The notes: generated by a model not told the origin, from the letters alone. A stretch of DNA of 64,000 nucleotides from Sinorhizobium sp. 6-70 (GCF_030124375.1 NZ_JASKLS010000007.1:186001-250000), one strand, 5' to 3'. Counted from the first letter of the stretch, positions 51,056-60,726 are shown. Program-made: numbers and translations.

Positions 51056-52603
51056 ATGATTGGACTTCAAGAGGTCGGCCATCGACACGAGCTCAGAACG
51101 CCCGCCGGCCACCCCGTTCCCAAGGGTGAACCGATCCTCGAACTGCACAGCCTGCGCAAGAACTATGGCGCCGTCGAAGCACTGAAGCCGGCAACCATGA
51201 CATTCCTCTCCGGCGAGGTGCACGCGATCGTCGGCGAAAACGGCGCCGGCAAGTCGACGCTGATCAAACTGCTGACAGGCGTGATAACCCGAACCGCCGG
51301 CGAAATCCTCTGGTGCGGCGAGCCGGTTCAACTCGCGAACCCCAACGAGGCGATTTCGCGAGGCATCAACGCCGTCCATCAGGAAGTCGTGCTCTGCCCG
51401 CACCTGAGCGTCGCGGCCAATATGTTCCTCGGCGACGAGATGAACAGGCGCGGCCTGATGCGCAAGCGCGCCATGACCGATGCGGCCCAAGGGGTGCTCG
51501 ACGATCTCGGTTTCAATCTGCCCGCGGGCGCGGTCCTCGGCAGCCTGACGATCGGCCAGCAGCAACTGGTCGCGACAGCGCGGGCGGCGATGCGCGGCAC
51601 CCAGTTCCTGATCTTCGACGAGCCGACCGCCTATCTTACGCGCCAGGAATCCGAGCAGCTGTTCCGCCTCATTCGCCGGCTGCAGAGCGAAGGTGTCACG
51701 ATCGTCTATATCAGCCACCGCCTGGAGGAGGTGTTCGAGCTTGCCGACCGGGTCTCCGTCCTGCGCGACGGCACCCATGTCGGCACGCGGGCGACCGGCG
51801 AGACGAACGAGGCCGAGCTGATCGCGCTGATGATCAATCGCACGATCGAACAGATCTATCACAAGGAACATTTTACCGCGGGCGAGACGCTCGTTGAAAC
51901 GCGTGGACTCTCCGGCCCGGGCTTTGCCGACGTATCGCTGACGGTCAAGGCCGGCGAGATCGTCGGCCTCTACGGCCTGATCGGTGCCGGCCGCAGCGAA
52001 TTTGCACTCGGCCTTTACGGTCGCCATCGGCTGAGTGCCGGAGAGGTCTTCTGGCAGGGGAGCAAGGTTGAGATCGACAGCGAGCGAAAGGCGATGGAAC
52101 TCGGGATCGCCCTTGCGCCGGAGAGCCGCCGTGACCAGGGGCTCTGCCTCAATCTGCCGATCGGCCTCAACATCAACCTGCCGGTTTTCCGCAAGCTGAC
52201 GCGCGGGCTGACGATCAACCGCGCCGCAGAGGCCGCGAACGCCGACCGCCAGATCAGGGATCTGAAGATCAAGACGCCGTCGCGCCGGGTGCTGGCGTCC
52301 GCCATGTCCGGCGGCAACCAGCAGAAGATCGTCATCGGAAAGTGGCTGAGCCACGGGGCGAAGCTGTTCATCTTCGATGAACCGACCGTCGGCGTCGATG
52401 TCGGCACCAAGGCCGAAATCTATCGGCTTTTCGCGCGGCTCTTGGAGAAGGGGGCGGGTATCATCCTGATCTCGTCCTACCTGCCGGAGGTCTACGAACT
52501 GTCGGACCGGCTCCATGTGTTCCGGCAGGGGCGGCTTGTGGGAAGCCACGGCTACCGCACGGCCAGCCATGAAGAAGTGCTGGCGCAGGCGATCGGCGCG
52601 TGA
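51056..52603 (+). CDS. CUT2 sugar ABC transporter, ATP-binding protein
   Basis: A 515-residue RbsA-type protein with two nucleotide-binding domains. NBD1 has Walker A GENGAGKST and LIFDEPTAYLTRQE; NBD2 has a degenerate Walker A-like GLIGAGRSE, the signature MSGGNQQK and LFIFDEPTVGVDVGTK. This pattern is normal for CUT2. The ATG at 51056 follows GAGGAGGAGG; a frame from 50954 runs through the hairpin and is rejected. Confidence 0.95.
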   Translation: MIGLQEVGHRHELRTPAGHPVPKGEPILELHSLRKNYGAVEALKPATMTFLSGEVHAIVGENGAGKSTLIKLLTGVITRTAGEILWCGEPVQLANPNEAISRGINAVHQEVVLCPHLSVAANMFLGDEMNRRGLMRKRAMTDAAQGVLDDLGFNLPAGAVLGSLTIGQQQLVATARAAMRGTQFLIFDEPTAYLTRQESEQLFRLIRRLQSEGVTIVYISHRLEEVFELADRVSVLRDGTHVGTRATGETNEAELIALMINRTIEQIYHKEHFTAGETLVETRGLSGPGFADVSLTVKAGEIVGLYGLIGAGRSEFALGLYGRHRLSAGEVFWQGSKVEIDSERKAMELGIALAPESRRDQGLCLNLPIGLNINLPVFRKLTRGLTINRAAEAANADRQIRDLKIKTPSRRVLASAMSGGNQQKIVIGKWLSHGAKLFIFDEPTVGVDVGTKAEIYRLFARLLEKGAGIILISSYLPEVYELSDRLHVFRQGRLVGSHGYRTASHEEVLAQAIGA

Positions 52604-52643
52604 TTGCGACAACAGGGCATAAGGGACTGCAGGGAGGAACGAC

Positions 52644-53621
52644 ATGAGTGTGGAAACGGTTGAAAGCAGCGCGGGGCCGACGCCGAGGAAGGGGATCAGC
52701 ATCCTGTTCGGCTTGACGCTGGTCGGGCTGCTGCTCTTCCTCTGGCTGCTCCTCGGCTTCGCGACCAACAGCTTCTGGACGCCGAACAACATCAGCAACC
52801 TCTTGCGCCAGGGCGCGATGACGGCGATCCTCGCCGTCGGCCAGACCTTCGTGATCATCACCGCCGGCATCGATCTCTCGGTTGGCGCGGTGGTCGGCTT
52901 CACCAGCGTCATCGTCGCATGGCTGCTTGCCGCCGGGGTTCCCCTGTGGCTTGCCCTCATCGCCACCTTGGCGATCGGCGTCCTGATTGGCGCCTTCCAC
53001 GCCTTTGGCATCGTCCGCATGGGGCTGCCGGCCTTCATCATCACGCTGGCAACCCTGACCTCGCTGCGCGGCATCGGGCTGCTCATCACCAACGGCTCGA
53101 CGATATCGATCACCAACGAGGCTTTCACCAATTTCTCGCGGGCCGATTTCCTCGGTGTGCCGAGCCTGTTCTGGATGGTGATCGTCGTCGCGGTGCCGGC
53201 CTATATCTTCCTGCATTTGAGCCGTTTCGGCCGATATCTCTTTGCCGTCGGCTCGAACGCCGAGGCGGCGCGCCTTTCCGGCGTCAACGTCAACCGCACG
53301 ACCTATCTCGCCTATATACTGTCATCGACCTGCGCCGCCTTTGTCGGACTCCTGCTTGCCTCGCGCATCGGCATCGGCAACGCCACGCAGGCAGAGGGCT
53401 GGGAACTGCAGGCGATCGCCTCGTCGGTGATCGGCGGCACGAGCCTGTTCGGCGCCGTCGGTTCGGTCCACGGCCCGCTGCTCGGCGCCTTCATTCTGGC
53501 GACGATCAACAACGGCGCCAATCTTTTGAACGTCAATTCCTTCTGGCAGCGCATCATCACCGGGCTGCTCATCATCGTCATCGTCTACTTCGACCAGCTC
53601 CGCCGGCGGGGCGAGCGATGA
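52644..53621 (+). CDS. CUT2 sugar ABC transporter, permease
   Basis: A 325-residue RbsC-like permease with about eight to ten transmembrane segments. GQTFVIITAGIDLSVGAVVG and GRYLFAVGSNAEAARLSGVN are family signatures, the latter the EAA-like loop that contacts the ATPase. It lies 40 bp after the ATPase gene; its stop overlaps the zinc dehydrogenase start (ATGA). Confidence 0.95.
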   Translation: MSVETVESSAGPTPRKGISILFGLTLVGLLLFLWLLLGFATNSFWTPNNISNLLRQGAMTAILAVGQTFVIITAGIDLSVGAVVGFTSVIVAWLLAAGVPLWLALIATLAIGVLIGAFHAFGIVRMGLPAFIITLATLTSLRGIGLLITNGSTISITNEAFTNFSRADFLGVPSLFWMVIVVAVPAYIFLHLSRFGRYLFAVGSNAEAARLSGVNVNRTTYLAYILSSTCAAFVGLLLASRIGIGNATQAEGWELQAIASSVIGGTSLFGAVGSVHGPLLGAFILATINNGANLLNVNSFWQRIITGLLIIVIVYFDQLRRRGER

Positions 53622-54658
53622 CCAGGATTGATGGCATGAAAGCCATTCTCTGCCCGGAACCGGGCCGCCTCGAAATCGTCGACCGCAGCCGGCCAGAGGC
53701 GCCGGCCGCCGGCTGGCTGCGCCTCGCCGTCAGCCACGTCGGGATCTGCGGCACCGACTATCATATCTTCGAAGGCAAGCATCCCTTCCTGCAATATCCG
53801 CGTGTGATGGGACACGAAATCTCGGCGAAGGTGATCGAGGCTGGACCCGAAACGTCGATCGCATCCGGAACGCTGGTGGTGGTCAATCCCTATCTGTCCT
53901 GCGGAAGCTGTGTGGCCTGCAGAAGCGGAAAGCCGAATTGCTGCACGGCGATCCGTGTCCTCGGCGTGCACACCGACGGTGCCTTCTGCGAGGAGATCGT
54001 CATGCCGGAAGGAAATCTCTATCCGGCTCAGGATCTGTCGCCCGAAGCCGCCGCTACGGTCGAGTTCCTGGCAATCGGCGCCCACGCCGTGCGCCGGTCG
54101 AAGGCAGTGCCCGGTGCGCGTTCGCTGGTCATCGGCGCCGGCCCGATCGGCCTCGGGACGGCGATTTTCTCGCGCATTGCCGGGCACGACGTGACGCTTC
54201 TCGACACGAGCGTGGACCGACTGGCCTTCGCCGGCGACGGGCTCGGATTCTCGCACCGCATCGTTGCCGACGGCGACACGGAACATGCAGTCGCGCGGGC
54301 GACGGATGGCGATGGCTTTGACGTCGTCTTCGATGCCACCGGCAATGGAACGTCGATGGAACGGTCGTTCGCGCACGTCGCCCATGGCGGAACGCTGGTC
54401 TTCGTCAGCGTCGTCAAGGACGAGATTCGCTTCTCCGATCCGGAATTCCATAAGCGCGAGATGACGCTGGTTGCCAGCCGCAATGCGACACGAGCGGATT
54501 TCGATCATGTCGTCGCGTCGATCCGTGACGGCCTGGTGCCAGTCGACGCGCTGATCACCCATCGCACGACACTCGCTGAGGCGGTGAACGATCTGCCGCG
54601 CTGGGCGCACGACAAGACCGACCTCGTCAAGGCCGTGATCAAGGTGGGTGCTGCATGA
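53618..54658 (+). CDS. Zinc-binding alcohol dehydrogenase family protein
   Basis: A 346-residue MDR dehydrogenase. Catalytic zinc ligands are in VGICGTDYHIFEGKHPF and VMGHE, the structural zinc Cys cluster is CGSCVACRSGKPNCC, and the NAD-binding loop is VIGAGPIGLGTAIF. The ATG at 53618 overlaps the permease stop; an ATG at 53636 is the alternative. Likely oxidises a sugar acid or alcohol in the same pathway, perhaps 2-keto-3-deoxy-fuconate or lactaldehyde; this is inference. Confidence 0.88.
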   Translation: MTRIDGMKAILCPEPGRLEIVDRSRPEAPAAGWLRLAVSHVGICGTDYHIFEGKHPFLQYPRVMGHEISAKVIEAGPETSIASGTLVVVNPYLSCGSCVACRSGKPNCCTAIRVLGVHTDGAFCEEIVMPEGNLYPAQDLSPEAAATVEFLAIGAHAVRRSKAVPGARSLVIGAGPIGLGTAIFSRIAGHDVTLLDTSVDRLAFAGDGLGFSHRIVADGDTEHAVARATDGDGFDVVFDATGNGTSMERSFAHVAHGGTLVFVSVVKDEIRFSDPEFHKREMTLVASRNATRADFDHVVASIRDGLVPVDALITHRTTLAEAVNDLPRWAHDKTDLVKAVIKVGAA

Positions 54659-55488
54659 GCTTGATCGATGCTCACCAGCATTATTGGACGCTCGGCCTTG
54701 GCCATAACAACTGGCCGGGGCCGGATCTCGCGCCGATCTACCGGGATTTCGGACCGGACGACCTGAAATCTAGCCTCGCGGCGGCAGGAATTGCGCGAAC
54801 CGTCCTCGTCCAAGCAGCACCGAACGTGACGGAGACCGAGTTCCTGTTGTCCGTCGCCGAACGGGAGGAGACGGTCGCCGCCGTCGTCGGTTGGGTCAAT
54901 ATCCTGGCCGCCGATGCCGTTTCAGAGATCAGTCGTCTCAAGGCCCGCCGGAAATTCAAGGGCATCCGACCGATGCTGCAAGACATTGTGGAGACCGCCT
55001 GGATCCTGCAGCCGCGGGCGATCGTTACGCTCCAGGCATTGCCGCAGTTGGACCTGCGGTTCGACGCGCTGATCCAGCCGCGGCATTTGCCGGTCATCGC
55101 GGCCCTTGCCGATGAGGTGCCCGAGCTTGCGATCGTCGTCGACCATGGTGCCAAACCCTTTATCGCCGCCGGAAAGATGGAGCCGTGGCGGTCGGACATG
55201 GCGGCGCTCGCCCGTCGCCCCAATGTCCACGTCAAGCTCTCGGGGCTTGTGACCGAGGCCGGCGGCCAATGGTCGGTCGAGAGGCTCAAACCCTACGCCG
55301 CGCATCTCCTCGATGTCTTTGGCGCGGACCGAGTGATGTTCGGCAGCGACTGGCCGGTGGTGCTGCTCGACGCCGACTATGGCGCGTGGTTCGCTGCGGC
55401 GCAGGAGCTGACGGCGCACCTCACGTCCTCAGAGCGGGAGGATGTCTTTTCACGCACGGCGGCCCGGTTTTACGGAATTTCCGGCTAA
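54655..55488 (+). CDS. Amidohydrolase-family sugar lactonase (COG3618, L-fuconolactonase type)
   Basis: A 277-residue TIM-barrel hydrolase. DAHQHYW at 5-11 is the metal-binding HxH-type motif, HVKLSGL and MFGSDWPV are family signatures of COG3618, whose members include L-fucono-1,5-lactonase and L-rhamnono-lactonase. It overlaps the zinc dehydrogenase stop (ATGA). It would hydrolyse the lactone made by the aldo/keto reductase. Confidence 0.88.
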   Translation: MSLIDAHQHYWTLGLGHNNWPGPDLAPIYRDFGPDDLKSSLAAAGIARTVLVQAAPNVTETEFLLSVAEREETVAAVVGWVNILAADAVSEISRLKARRKFKGIRPMLQDIVETAWILQPRAIVTLQALPQLDLRFDALIQPRHLPVIAALADEVPELAIVVDHGAKPFIAAGKMEPWRSDMAALARRPNVHVKLSGLVTEAGGQWSVERLKPYAAHLLDVFGADRVMFGSDWPVVLLDADYGAWFAAAQELTAHLTSSEREDVFSRTAARFYGISG

Positions 55489-55511
55489 GCAATTGCCTTG
55501 CCCGGCTTTCC

Positions 55512-55595
55512 TAAAGCGCCGCGTGTCCAATCGGACGTGCAAGGGTCGCGGTAGCACTTTGAATTACTGCATGATTTTGTCCTCAAATCATGCAG
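55512..55595 (+). repeat. Intergenic palindromic repeat, family B (copy 4)
   Basis: GCGCCGCGTGTCCAATCGGA, CGTGCAAGGGTCGCGGTAGC, ACTTTGAATTACTGCATGAT and a closing palindrome ATGATTTTGTCCTCAAATCAT. It follows the lactonase gene. Confidence 0.85.
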
Positions 55596-55695
55596 CAGAA
55601 GAGAAACAGCCTCGCGCAAGGGAACGGGCGCAGCGTCGGAAATCCAGTAACATTTTACTGAGAGATCTTGTTCCGGAGCGGAAAGGGCATATTGT

Positions 55696-55704
55696 TGCAC
55701 CGCA
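55696..55704. promoter_or_regulatory. PhaR-like TGC-N3-GCA site upstream of phaZ
   Basis: TGCACCGCA fits the TGC-N3-GCA core bound by PhaR repressors of PHB metabolism in alphaproteobacteria. It is 112 bp before the phaZ start. A 9-base degenerate motif can occur by chance. Confidence 0.35.
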
Positions 55705-55815
55705 CAAGAAACATGGTAGTCTGGCAGCGATTGCGGACACCAAGACAAACAATCGCAAGCTTGCGTCCGACTGGGAGCGGCGTTGTCATTGATTGAAACA
55801 AGGGGTACGCGTCCC

Positions 55816-57090
55816 ATGTTCTACCAGCTCTACGAATTGAACCACGCCATGATGGCGCCGTGGCGCACGGCCGCGGACGCCCTGCGGCTCGCCTTCAACA
55901 ATCCCATGAATCCGGTCTCGCACACCTATTTCGGTCGTGCGACGGCGGCGGGACTGGAGGTTTTCGAGCGCGCCACACGGCGTTACGGCAAGCCGGAATT
56001 CGGCCTTCCCGAAACGATCATCGACGGGCAACCGGTGCCGGTGCACGAAAAGATCGTCTGGCGCGCGCCTTTCTGCAATCTCATCCACTTCGAGCGTTCT
56101 CTTCCTAAAGGGAGAGCGTCGGATCACAAGGTTCTGATGGTCGCGCCGATGTCCGGCCATTACGCCACGCTGCTGCGCGGCACCGTCGAAGCGCTGCTGC
56201 CGCATGCCGATATCTACATCACCGACTGGATCGACGCCCGGATGGTGCCGCTCGCCGAAGGCACGTTCGATCTCGACGACTATATCGACTACGTCATGCA
56301 GATGCTGCGCTTCCTCGGGCCCGATACCCATGTGATCGGCGTCTGCCAGCCGGCGGTGCCGGTTCTGGCCGCGGCCGCGCTGATGGAAGCGGCGGAAGAT
56401 CCGCTCGCACCTGCGTCGATGACGCTGATGGGCGGGCCGATCGACACGCGCATCAATCCGACGGCCGTCAATCAGCTGGCGAAAGAGCGGTCGATCGAAT
56501 GGTTCCGCGACAATGTCATCATGCCTGTGCCGTGGCCGCAGCCGGGTTTCATGCGCATGGTCTATCCGGGCTTCCTGCAGCTCTCCGGCTTCATGTCGAT
56601 GAACCTTGATCGGCACCTGATCGCCCACAAGGAATTCTTCGCGCACCTCGTCAAGAACGACGGTGACGCCGCCGATAAACATCGCGACTTCTATGACGAA
56701 TATCTGGCGGTCATGGACCTGACGGCGGAATTCTACCTCCAGACCGTCCAGGTCGTGTTCATGCAGCATGCCTTGCCGAAGGGCGAGATGATGCATCGCG
56801 GGCGGCCCGTCGATCCATCGGCGATCCGCAAGGTTGCGCTTCTGACCGTCGAGGGAGAGAACGACGACATTTCCGGCGTCGGCCAGACGAAGGCCGCGCA
56901 GACGATCTGCACCAACATCCCGGAACATATGCGTCAGCACTACATGCAGCCGGATGTCGGCCACTACGGCGTCTTCAACGGATCGCGCTTCCGCCGCGAG
57001 ATCGCGCCGCGCATCGTCGCTTTCCAGCGCGAGCATTCGCGTCGCGCACGGCCGGTCAAGCAGCTCATCAAGGGCGGAAAGTCGGCCTGA
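55816..57090 (+). CDS. phaZ: Intracellular polyhydroxyalkanoate depolymerase
   Basis: A 424-residue alpha/beta hydrolase that mobilises PHB. The nucleophile is a cysteine, C177, in GVCQP (175-179), as in Ralstonia PhaZa1. MFYQLYELNHAMMAPWR is the family N-terminus. The ATG at 55816 has AGGGG upstream; a TTG at 55783 with GGGAG is a possible longer start adding 11 residues. Confidence 0.93.
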   Translation: MFYQLYELNHAMMAPWRTAADALRLAFNNPMNPVSHTYFGRATAAGLEVFERATRRYGKPEFGLPETIIDGQPVPVHEKIVWRAPFCNLIHFERSLPKGRASDHKVLMVAPMSGHYATLLRGTVEALLPHADIYITDWIDARMVPLAEGTFDLDDYIDYVMQMLRFLGPDTHVIGVCQPAVPVLAAAALMEAAEDPLAPASMTLMGGPIDTRINPTAVNQLAKERSIEWFRDNVIMPVPWPQPGFMRMVYPGFLQLSGFMSMNLDRHLIAHKEFFAHLVKNDGDAADKHRDFYDEYLAVMDLTAEFYLQTVQVVFMQHALPKGEMMHRGRPVDPSAIRKVALLTVEGENDDISGVGQTKAAQTICTNIPEHMRQHYMQPDVGHYGVFNGSRFRREIAPRIVAFQREHSRRARPVKQLIKGGKSA

Positions 57091-57259
57091 CAGGAACGGC
57101 CTCCGCTTTCGGCAATTGAAGGCGGTCGTTTTGCCCGTGCAGAGTCAAGATCTTGTCCGATTCCGACATGGAAAGTCTTGCAGTGACGGCGGGCCTTTCC
57201 CACATCGTTTTCATCGGGTCGCGATTGTCGCGGCCCGCTGATTGCGAGGAATCGTGAAG

Positions 57260-57682
57260 ATGAACCAATCTGCATTGATCCGTCCGGACTGGACGCCCGC
57301 GACCATTGCATTGATGGTGCTCGGCTTCGTTGTGTTCTGGCCGCTTGGCCTGGCAATGCTCGCTTATATCCTCTTCGGCGAAAAGCTGAGGGCGTTCAAG
57401 AAGGACGCCAACGGCAGTGTGGATCGCATGTGCGCCGGCTTCCGGCGCAACCACCGCCAGCACTGGGCGCATCATCGCACCGGCAACGTCGCTTTTGACG
57501 ACTGGCGCGAAGCGGAGCTTGCCCGCCTCGACGAAGAGCGCCGCAAACTGGACGAAATGCGCGAGGAATTCGACGCCTATGTGCGCGAACTTCGCCGCGC
57601 CAAGGACCAGGAGGAGTTCGACCGCTTCATGCGCGAACGCAAGAACGGCGGCCCCTCGCCGTCCTCCGGTGAGACGAACTGA
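57260..57682 (+). CDS. DUF2852 membrane protein
   Basis: A 140-residue protein with one or two transmembrane segments (TIALMVLGFVVFWPLGLAML) followed by a charged coiled-coil region (about 75-125, rich in E/R/D). It belongs to alphaproteobacterial DUF2852; no function known. Start ATG 57260 with GAGGAA upstream; a TTG at 57242 is the alternative. It lies 169 bp after phaZ. Confidence 0.88.
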   Translation: MNQSALIRPDWTPATIALMVLGFVVFWPLGLAMLAYILFGEKLRAFKKDANGSVDRMCAGFRRNHRQHWAHHRTGNVAFDDWREAELARLDEERRKLDEMREEFDAYVRELRRAKDQEEFDRFMRERKNGGPSPSSGETN

Positions 57683-57695
57683 GCCGAAAGCAGCG

Positions 57696-57723
57696 ATCCG
57701 GCGTTTCATGTGAAACGCCGGAT
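57696..57723. terminator. 13-bp palindrome, terminator-like and parS-like
   Basis: ATCCGGCGTTTCA and TGAAACGCCGGAT are perfect arms around TG. The centre CGTTTCATGTGAAACG matches the parS consensus at 13 of 16 positions. It lies 13 bp after the DUF2852 stop and before the YgjP gene. No T-run follows. Confidence 0.5.
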
Positions 57724-57771
57724 GTCTAGGCCTCTGATGCGACTGGTCCGCGAATCGGATAGAAAGGCGCC

Positions 57772-58527
57772 ATGTTCTCTTCTCTCAAGCGGCGCCGCCT
57801 CAATGGAACCCCTGGCGATGTCACGCGCGACATCGAGGTCGCCGGCAAGCTCCTGCCGCTGACCATCCGCCAGAATGCGCGCGCCACGCGCATGACGCTT
57901 CGCATCGAACCGGGCGGCCGGGCACTGAAGCTGACCGTCCCGGAAGGCCTGCCGGAGCGCGAAGTTCAATCCTTCCTGAACCGTCATCAGGGCTGGCTGA
58001 TGACCAAGCTTGCGCGGTTTTCCGGCGAAAGCGAAATCGAGGAAGGAGGTTCCATCCTGATCCGCGGCGTTGCTCACCGCATCGAGAGAACGGGCCGGAT
58101 CCGCGGCCTGACCGAGGCCATAGTGCTCGGCGAGGAGAGTGTCTTGCGGGTGAGCGGCGGAGAAGAGCATTTGCGCCGGCGCATCGCCGATTTCCTGAAG
58201 AAGGAGGCGCGCAACGACCTCGAGCGTCTCGTCGCGGTTTACACCGGCAGGATTGGGCGCCGGGCGCGGTCCTTGAGTTTGAAGGACACCCGCAGCCGTT
58301 GGGGGTCCTGCTCCGTCGACGGTGACTTGAGCTTTTCCTGGCGCATCGCCATGGCGCCGCCAAAGGTGATCGCTTATCTCGCGGCGCACGAGGTAGCCCA
58401 TCTTCAGGAGATGAACCACGGGCCGGACTTCTGGGCGCTTTGCGAAAAACTGTGTCCGGACACCCGCGATGCCAAGCACTGGCTGAAGCGCAACGGCACC
58501 ATGCTGCACGCGATCGATTTCGGCTGA
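57772..58527 (+). CDS. YgjP-like metallopeptidase domain protein (M48 family, DUF45)
   Basis: A 251-residue cytoplasmic protein. The zinc site HEVAHLQEMNHGPDFW has H206, H210 and H216 as likely ligands; KDTRSRWGSCSVDGDLSFSW is the family signature before it. The YgjP/SprT-like family has unclear substrates. Confidence 0.9.
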   Translation: MFSSLKRRRLNGTPGDVTRDIEVAGKLLPLTIRQNARATRMTLRIEPGGRALKLTVPEGLPEREVQSFLNRHQGWLMTKLARFSGESEIEEGGSILIRGVAHRIERTGRIRGLTEAIVLGEESVLRVSGGEEHLRRRIADFLKKEARNDLERLVAVYTGRIGRRARSLSLKDTRSRWGSCSVDGDLSFSWRIAMAPPKVIAYLAAHEVAHLQEMNHGPDFWALCEKLCPDTRDAKHWLKRNGTMLHAIDFG

Positions 58528-58829
58528 CGCAGCCCTGCTGCTGCGTTACGGGTTTCGGCCGCTGGTTGAAAGCGCGTCTGAAAAAGACGCGCGGGCGCTG
58601 TAGGGCAGCATGAGAGCGATCGGCAGACGCACGGTTTCTTCGCCGTTGTGGTACAATGCATCTGGTGAGAAGCTGGCCGCGCCGCAACGTTGCGCCGGCC
58701 GCACTTGCAGCGCCGCGCGTCTCGTCAGATCGGACGTGCAAGGACGCTGGAGCGCCGTGCTGCATGATGCAGTAAGGGACGCAACGTTTTGGCTCGACTC
58801 GGGCGACATTTCGTGCAAGGTCGCTTCCC
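58528..58829. other. Gap upstream of the trp genes
   Basis: 302 bp with a family B fragment at 58706-58772 and the presumed trpF promoter. I see no leader peptide with tandem Trp codons and no attenuator. Confidence 0.5.
58706..58772 (+). repeat. Partial family B repeat (copy 5)
   Basis: GCAGCGCCGCGCGTC, AGATCGGACGTGCAAGGACG and GTGCTGCATGATGCAG; the GTAGCACTTTG block is altered. Confidence 0.65.
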
Positions 58830-59504
58830 ATGAAAACTGACGTGAAGATTTGCGGGCTGAAGACCGCGGAGGCTGTGGAGCGTGCTGTGGCGCTTGGCGC
58901 ATCGCACACCGGCTTCATCTTCTTTCCGAAAAGCCCGCGCAATATCGAACCGGATGACGCCGGCCGTCTTGCCGCGCGCATCCGCGGGCGGGCGAAGATC
59001 GTTGCCGTCACGGTCGATGCCGGCAATGACGACCTCGATGAGATCGTCTCAGCCCTCAACCCGGATATCCTGCAGCTTCACGGTTCCGAGAGCCCGGAGC
59101 GTGTGCTGACGGTCAAGGCGGTCTACGGCCTTCCTGTCATGAAAGCCTTGTCGATCCGCGAAGGTTCCGACCTCGACCGGGTCGGACCCTATGTCGGCAT
59201 TGCGGATCGTTTCCTCTTCGATGCCAAGCCGCCGGTGGGTTCCGACTTGCCGGGAGGCAATGGCGTTTCGTTCGACTGGCGGCTGCTCGACGCGCTTGAC
59301 GGCGGCGTCGATTACATGCTTTCCGGTGGGTTGAATGCAAACAATATCGGCGAAGCCCTTGCGCTGACCGGCGCACGGGCCATCGACACATCCTCCGGCG
59401 TCGAGAGCGCGCCGGGCGTCAAGGATTTGGAGCTCATGGAAGCATTTTTTGATGCCGTTCGCCGGGCGGATGACGAGCGCGCACGAGCAGGGAGCAAGAC
59501 GTGA
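58830..59504 (+). CDS. trpF: Phosphoribosylanthranilate isomerase
   Basis: Third step after anthranilate in tryptophan synthesis. A 224-residue TIM barrel: [15 protein letters not shown] with the catalytic Cys, [10 protein letters not shown] and [16 protein letters not shown] phosphate-binding region. It overlaps trpB (GTGA). Confidence 0.96.
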   Translation: MKTDVKICGLKTAEAVERAVALGASHTGFIFFPKSPRNIEPDDAGRLAARIRGRAKIVAVTVDAGNDDLDEIVSALNPDILQLHGSESPERVLTVKAVYGLPVMKALSIREGSDLDRVGPYVGIADRFLFDAKPPVGSDLPGGNGVSFDWRLLDALDGGVDYMLSGGLNANNIGEALALTGARAIDTSSGVESAPGVKDLELMEAFFDAVRRADDERARAGSKT

Positions 59505-60721
59505 ACGAGGCGCCTAAACTGAACTCCTTCAGAGCCGGACCCGACGAGGAAGGCCGCTTCGGTATCTTTGGTGGCCGTTTCGTTGCCGAAACGCTGATGC
59601 CGCTGATCCTCGACCTTCAGGATGAGTGGAACAAGGCAAAGTCTGATCCGGCCTTCAAGGCCGACCTGGACAAGCTTGGAGCGCATTACATCGGCCGCCC
59701 GAGCCCGCTCTATTTCGCCGAGCGCCTGACGGCCGAACTCGGCGGCGCAAAGATCTATTTCAAGCGCGAGGAGCTGAACCACACGGGCTCCCACAAGATC
59801 AACAACTGCATCGGCCAGATCCTGCTCGCCAAGCGCATGGGCAAGACGCGCATCATCGCCGAAACCGGCGCCGGCCAGCATGGCGTCGCTTCCGCGACCG
59901 TCGCCGCCCGCTTCGGCCTGCCTTGCGTGGTCTATATGGGCGCCACCGACGTCGAGCGTCAGGCGCCGAACGTCTTCCGCATGAAGCTCCTCGGCGCCGA
60001 AGTGAAGCCGGTGACTGCCGGCCACGGCACGCTCAAGGATGCGATGAACGAGGCGCTGCGCGACTGGGTGACGAACGTCGACAGCACCTATTACCTGATC
60101 GGCACCGCCGCCGGTCCGCATCCCTACCCGGAAATGGTCCGCGACTTCCAGTCGGTCATCGGCCAGGAGGCCAAGGAACAGATTCTCGCGGCGGAGGGTC
60201 GGCTTCCCGATCTCGTTATCGCGGCGGTCGGCGGCGGCTCCAACGCAATCGGCATCTTCCATCCGTTCCTCGACGACGAAGGCGTCAAGATTGTCGGCGT
60301 GGAGGCCGGCGGCAAGGGCCTTGAGGGCGACGAGCATTGCGCCTCGATCACGGCCGGTTCGCCGGGCGTCTTGCACGGCAACCGCACCTATCTGCTTCAG
60401 GACGGCGACGGCCAGATCAAGGAAGGGCATTCCATCTCCGCCGGTCTCGACTATCCGGGCATCGGCCCGGAGCACGCCTGGCTGAACGATGTCGGCCGCG
60501 TCGAATATGTCCCGATCATGGATCATGAGGCGCTTGAAGCCTTCCAGGTCCTGACGAAGCTCGAGGGCATTATTCCGGCGCTCGAACCGTCGCATGCGCT
60601 GGCCGAGGTCATCAAGCGGGCTCCGAAGATGGGCAAGGACGAGATCATCCTGATGAATCTCTCCGGTCGCGGCGACAAGGACATTTTCACGGTCGGCAAA
60701 ATTCTGGGTATGGGGCAATAA
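59501..60721 (+). CDS. trpB: Tryptophan synthase beta chain
   Basis: A 406-residue PLP enzyme joining indole and serine. The PLP lysine K99 is in [27 protein letters not shown] and [13 protein letters not shown] are the other signatures. The start is GTG at 59501, overlapping the trpF stop. trpA follows after 5 bp. Confidence 0.98.
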   Translation: MNEAPKLNSFRAGPDEEGRFGIFGGRFVAETLMPLILDLQDEWNKAKSDPAFKADLDKLGAHYIGRPSPLYFAERLTAELGGAKIYFKREELNHTGSHKINNCIGQILLAKRMGKTRIIAETGAGQHGVASATVAARFGLPCVVYMGATDVERQAPNVFRMKLLGAEVKPVTAGHGTLKDAMNEALRDWVTNVDSTYYLIGTAAGPHPYPEMVRDFQSVIGQEAKEQILAAEGRLPDLVIAAVGGGSNAIGIFHPFLDDEGVKIVGVEAGGKGLEGDEHCASITAGSPGVLHGNRTYLLQDGDGQIKEGHSISAGLDYPGIGPEHAWLNDVGRVEYVPIMDHEALEAFQVLTKLEGIIPALEPSHALAEVIKRAPKMGKDEIILMNLSGRGDKDIFTVGKILGMGQ

Positions 60722-60726
60722 CGATC

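Larger units (their letters stand above)
55489..55815. other. Gap between the lactonase gene and phaZ
   Basis: 327 bp holding a family B repeat (55512-55595) and a PhaR-like site (55696-55704). Small frames here are not credible. Confidence 0.6.

Noticed and set aside
50987..53131. 714-codon minus-strand frame opposite the ABC transporter genes
   Set aside because: It crosses two well-supported plus-strand genes and has no motif.
55442..55792. 116-codon frame between the lactonase gene and phaZ
   Set aside because: It runs through a family B repeat and overlaps the end of the lactonase gene; no supporting signal.
58528..58829. trp attenuator or leader peptide before trpF
   Set aside because: No short frame with tandem Trp codons and no alternative hairpins followed by a T-run could be found.
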